Source: an uncultured Coleofasciculus sp.
GTDB lineage: Bacteria; Cyanobacteriota; Cyanobacteriia; Cyanobacteriales; Coleofasciculaceae
DNA length: 9,451 bases
Assembly (NCBI GenBank): GCA_902805485.1
Contig: CADCTM010000602.1
Coordinates: 1 to 9,451, forward strand
Direction: 5' to 3'
Both the position numbers and the translations under genes were made by a program. The first letter of the stretch is position 1, and each line of letters opens with the position of its first letter. The notes beneath the pieces were generated by a model. That model did not search any database and was not told the DNA's origin. It was given only the letters and a program-made list of their open reading frames with translations. This document shows, piece after piece, positions 7,077 through 9,451 of the stretch.

Positions 7077-7161
7077 GATGTGTAAATAACAATTGGTTAA
7101 AGTCGAGATCTAAGATCGTTGGTCAGTATCGTTCGTCAAAAACTACAGGCATACAAGCATC
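7077..7161. promoter_or_regulatory. Divergent promoter region, protease / MBL-fold gene
   Basis: These 85 bp separate two divergently transcribed genes and must hold or border both promoters unless transcripts start elsewhere. A TTGACG on the - strand (complement of 7134-7139) resembles a -35 box for the protease, but the best downstream -10-like hexamers have poor sequence or poor spacing (GATCTT at 16 nt, TTAGAT at 20 nt). No convincing promoter is seen for the MBL-fold gene. Confidence 0.3.
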
Positions 7162-7872
7162 GTGCAACCCGATTTTCCTCAACAGGGCAAACTTATTCCT
7201 CCTCAAAGTTCATCGTCGAACCAACGACCTGCTGCACTTAAACCACCACGCCTTGTCTTGGATAACATTTTTGCTTTTCCACCCAATCGAGAAACTTTGG
7301 GTGGCACAGCTTATCTTATTGTAGAAAATGCCGTCAACTTCCTGATTGATTGTCCGGCTTGGAATGACACTAATGAGCAATTTTTACGGGATAAAGGAGG
7401 AGTATCATTCCTTTTAATCACCCACAGAGGCGCTATGGCACGGGCGAGGGAAATTCAGGAAAGTACAGGGTGCCAAATCCTGATTCAAGAACAAGAAGCT
7501 TACCTACTGCCGGGGCTAGATGTTACTGGGTTTCAATACGATATCCTGACACCCTGTGGTGTTGCGATCTGGACGCCTGGTCATTCTCCTGGTTCTTCTT
7601 GTTTTTATTACAATAGTTTGGGTGGTGTTCTCTTTTCCGGGCGTCATTTATTGCCAAACCCCCAAGGGGAATTAGCGCCTTTACGGACATCAAAAACTTT
7701 TCACTGGCAACGTCAGATTCAAAGTGTCCAGAGTCTTATTGATCGCTTTACACCAACAACTCTTCAGTTTATTTGTCCCGGTGCGAATACTGGCTTTTTG
7801 CGGGGCAGAGGGGTTGTGGATCGGGCGTATGAACGATTAGCAGCGTTGGATTTAAAGGCACAGGCAAGTTAG
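7162..7872 (+). CDS. Degenerate metallo-beta-lactamase-fold protein
   Basis: The 236-residue protein has the layout of the metallo-beta-lactamase fold: an early strand block GGTAYLIVENAVNFLIDCP (47-65), the motif region LLITHRGAMARA (84-95), WTPGHSPGSSCFYY (137-150), LFSGRHLLPN (157-166) and FICPGANTG (203-211). The active-site motif HxHxDH is not present: H88 is followed by R-G-A-M-A, so only its first histidine remains. The later metal-binding Asp position, usually in a GD motif, reads G160-R161, and the last histidine block reads CPGAN rather than xPGHG. H141 of the TPGHSPG motif is kept. It is therefore probably not a normal binuclear zinc hydrolase. The GTG at 7162 is the only usable start upstream of the conserved region, since the frame closes at 7111 and the next ATG is codon 92; a TTG at codon 33 is an alternative that would remove the Pro/Ser-rich N-terminus. 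The gene ends with tandem TAG stops. The fold is well supported; the function is unknown. Confidence 0.82.
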   Translation: MQPDFPQQGKLIPPQSSSSNQRPAALKPPRLVLDNIFAFPPNRETLGGTAYLIVENAVNFLIDCPAWNDTNEQFLRDKGGVSFLLITHRGAMARAREIQESTGCQILIQEQEAYLLPGLDVTGFQYDILTPCGVAIWTPGHSPGSSCFYYNSLGGVLFSGRHLLPNPQGELAPLRTSKTFHWQRQIQSVQSLIDRFTPTTLQFICPGANTGFLRGRGVVDRAYERLAALDLKAQAS

Positions 7873-7923
7873 TAGTTTTAAATATCTTGCACAGTGATGC
7901 GGTGAGAAAAGTTTAAATTGAGT

Positions 7924-7965
7924 GAGATGGGCGAGACTGCTCGGTCTCTTAATTAAGCTCATCTC
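7924..7965. terminator. Long stem-loop between convergent genes, probable bidirectional terminator
   Basis: GAGATGGGC (7924-7932) pairs with GCTCATCTC (7957-7965) over nine pairs, one of them G-U. An inner stem GAGAC (7933-7937) with GTCTC (7944-7948) stacks directly on it, leaving a one-sided 8-nt bulge (TTAATTAA). It lies 52 bp past the MBL-fold stop and 60 bp past the lyase stop, where a shared terminator is expected. Neither strand has a strong U-tract right after the stem (TGTTGTATT on +, ACTCAATTT on -), so intrinsic termination is not assured. Confidence 0.5.
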
Positions 7966-7998
7966 TGTTGTATTAAAGGATAAGGCAAGTCGCGTCCA

Positions 7999-8039
7999 CC
8001 GCACAAGAATCATCAAAGCACCATTTAAGTGGAGTGCGG
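7999..8039 (-). terminator. Weak inverted repeats around the lyase stop codon
   Basis: CCGCAC (7999-8004) and GTGCGG (8034-8039) can pair across the end of the lyase gene. Inside them GCACCA/TGG-AG-TGC (8018-8037) makes a short stem over the TAA stop, followed on the - strand by TTTGATGATTCTT. It could be a first, weak terminator for the lyase before the stronger stem at 7924-7965. Both stems are short and one needs a 29-nt loop, so this is tentative. Confidence 0.25.
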
Positions 8040-9446
8040 CGACGGTAGGGCGCTCATTTGCTCTAGATCTAGCACTTTTGCTAACTCGTCTGCACTCATT
8101 AATTCTCGTTCTAGGACAATCTCTCGCAGGGATTTGCCAGTTTCCAGGGATTCTTTAGCAACAGCCGCAGCATTAAGATAGCCAATGTGCGGATTAAGGG
8201 CGGTAACTAGTGCCAGACTGCCTTCGGCATAGCTCAAACAGCGATCGCTATTGGCAGTTATTCCTTCAATACACTGTTTCGTTAGCGCTGATAGGGTGTT
8301 CCCTAAAATTTCAATGCTATGAATTAGGTTATAGGCAATCAGGGGCATCATCACGTTGAGTTCTAGTTGTCCTGCTTGGGCAGCTAAGGCGATCGCATTA
8401 TCGTAACCCATTACCTGAAAGCAGACCATTGAGGTCATTTCTGCCATCACTGGATTATATTTACCCGGCATAATTGATGAACCTGGTTGCACAGGCGGCA
8501 GTTGAATTTCCTTAAAGCCAGTTTTTGGTCCCGAATCCATCAATCGTAAGTCGTGGGAAATTTTGGCGCAATCTTGGGCTAAATTCCGTAAACTACCCGA
8601 AACATTGACAAACGGCGCCATACTCTGCATTGCTGCCATTAAGTGAGGAGCAGGTTTCAACGGTTGACCGATCAGTTCTGCAAGAATTTGGGCAACACTG
8701 GAACAATACTGAGGGTGAGTGTTTAAACCTGTCCCGGCAGCACTCCCCCCTAAACCCAACAGCATCAAGTCTTCTGAGGCTCTCTCGATGCGATTTAGAT
8801 GATCGCTGAGGATTTGTGCCCACGCCCGAAAACTTTCTCCTAATCGCACGGGTACCGCATCTTGGAGGTGGGTTCTACCGGATTTTACAATATCTTGAAA
8901 TTCATCGGCTTTGTTATCCAGGGCTGTAATTGCATCGGCTAAAGCTGGGTAAAGGGTATGTTCCAATGCTAATAACCCACCAATACGGATCGCCGTGGGA
9001 ATCACATCATTCGTGGACTGACCATAATTTACATGATCGTTTGGGCTGATGCGCTTGTAGTTTCCTTTTTCATCACCGAGGAGTTCTAAGGCGCGATTGC
9101 TGAGGACTTCGTTAATGTTCATGTGGTGCGAAGTCCCTGCTCCAGCTTGATAGATATCTACCACAAATTGGTCGCGGAATTTGCCATTAAGGACTTCATC
9201 GGCAGCTTGAATAATGGCGCGGCTGATATCTTGGGGAATGCAGCCAAGTTGACCATTTGCGATCGCTGTGGCTTTTTTAATTAGGACACAGGCGTCTACA
9301 TAGGTTGGTAAAGGCTTGATGCCACTGATGGGAAAGTTCTCTATTGCCCGTAGTGTTTGAATGCCGTAGTAAGCTGACGCTGGGATTTGTCGTTCTCCCA
9401 TTGAATCTCGTTCGATACGGTAAGGGAAGTCTGGTTTTTCAGTCAT
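8025..9446 (-). CDS. aspA: Aspartase/fumarase-family lyase, probably aspartate ammonia-lyase
   Basis: The enzyme belongs to the aspartase/fumarase superfamily and most likely converts L-aspartate reversibly to fumarate and ammonia in the cytoplasm, as a homotetramer. The 473-residue chain is full length. It opens with YRIERDSMGERQIPASAYYG and TLRAIENFPIS, close to the N-terminus of known aspartases. Substrate-binding and catalytic blocks are visible: GAGTSHHMNINEV (102-114), NDHVNYGQSTND (136-147), GRTHLQDAVP (190-199, with H193) and the signature loop PGSSIMPGKYNP (321-332), where S323 is the likely catalytic base and K329 the conserved lysine. QSTND is the aspartase form, whereas fumarases usually have QSSND; the GK in the signature loop is more fumarase-like. 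Residue HH at 107-108 replaces the usual VN of E. coli AspA. Start ATG 9446 is only 5 bases from the window edge, so its ribosome binding site and promoter are not visible. The superfamily is certain; the choice of aspartase over fumarase is likely but not proven. Confidence 0.88.
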   Translation of the reverse strand: MTEKPDFPYRIERDSMGERQIPASAYYGIQTLRAIENFPISGIKPLPTYVDACVLIKKATAIANGQLGCIPQDISRAIIQAADEVLNGKFRDQFVVDIYQAGAGTSHHMNINEVLSNRALELLGDEKGNYKRISPNDHVNYGQSTNDVIPTAIRIGGLLALEHTLYPALADAITALDNKADEFQDIVKSGRTHLQDAVPVRLGESFRAWAQILSDHLNRIERASEDLMLLGLGGSAAGTGLNTHPQYCSSVAQILAELIGQPLKPAPHLMAAMQSMAPFVNVSGSLRNLAQDCAKISHDLRLMDSGPKTGFKEIQLPPVQPGSSIMPGKYNPVMAEMTSMVCFQVMGYDNAIALAAQAGQLELNVMMPLIAYNLIHSIEILGNTLSALTKQCIEGITANSDRCLSYAEGSLALVTALNPHIGYLNAAAVAKESLETGKSLREIVLERELMSADELAKVLDLEQMSALPSPHST

Positions 9447-9451
9447 GTCTG

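Noticed and set aside
7922..8158. 78-codon + strand open frame with GTG start
   Set aside because: It runs through the hairpin at 7924-7965 and then antisense to the lyase C-terminus. The hydrophobic and basic translation looks like a chance product, and no ribosome binding site is seen.
8593..8823. 76-codon - strand open frame in another frame of the lyase
   Set aside because: It is fully contained in the well-conserved lyase gene in a different frame; a shadow.
1..9451. Mobile element, defence island or CRISPR
   Set aside because: No transposase, integrase, nuclease, toxin-antitoxin pair or regularly spaced repeats were found; the HIP1 sites and housekeeping genes point to ordinary chromosome.

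Overview
The window reads as the chromosome of a cyanobacterium. At least nine copies of the HIP1 palindrome GCGATCGC are scattered through it, and the gene content (a Wzc-like co-polymerase, TrmFO, an EGY-type site-2 protease, a degenerate metallo-beta-lactamase-fold protein) fits that group. The genus cannot be fixed from this sequence. There are seven convincing protein genes, two of them reaching or nearly reaching a window edge. No rRNA, tRNA, CRISPR array, insertion sequence or prophage gene was recognised.

Left part (1-3301, + strand): the end of an exopolysaccharide or capsule cluster. A 5'-truncated GT4 glycosyltransferase is followed after 4 bp by a Wzc-like chain-length/export protein with a cytoplasmic BY-kinase-type ATPase domain. 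The Wzc ribosome binding site abuts the glycosyltransferase stop codon, so the two are very probably co-transcribed and perhaps translationally coupled. A hairpin over the Wzc stop codon separates this cluster from the convergent genes to the right.

Middle part (3336-7076, - strand): in transcription order, an EGY-like membrane metalloprotease (7076-5583), a 311-bp non-coding gap with several inverted repeats, a small FHA phosphothreonine-binding protein (5271-4744), and trmFO, the folate/FAD tRNA m5U54 methyltransferase (4688-3336). FHA and trmFO are 55 bp apart and could share a transcript.

Right part (7077-9451): a GTG-started metallo-beta-lactamase-fold protein on + (7162-7872), divergent from the protease and lacking most metal ligands, faces an aspartase/fumarase-family lyase on - (9446-8025). 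The 152 bp between these convergent genes carry a long stem-loop, probably a terminator.

Most of the window is ordinary core and housekeeping DNA. No clearly new multi-gene system is visible. The points most worth a second look are the Wzc protein without a C-terminal tyrosine cluster and with a duplicated linker motif, the MBL-fold protein without its metal motif, and the structured 5272-5582 gap.
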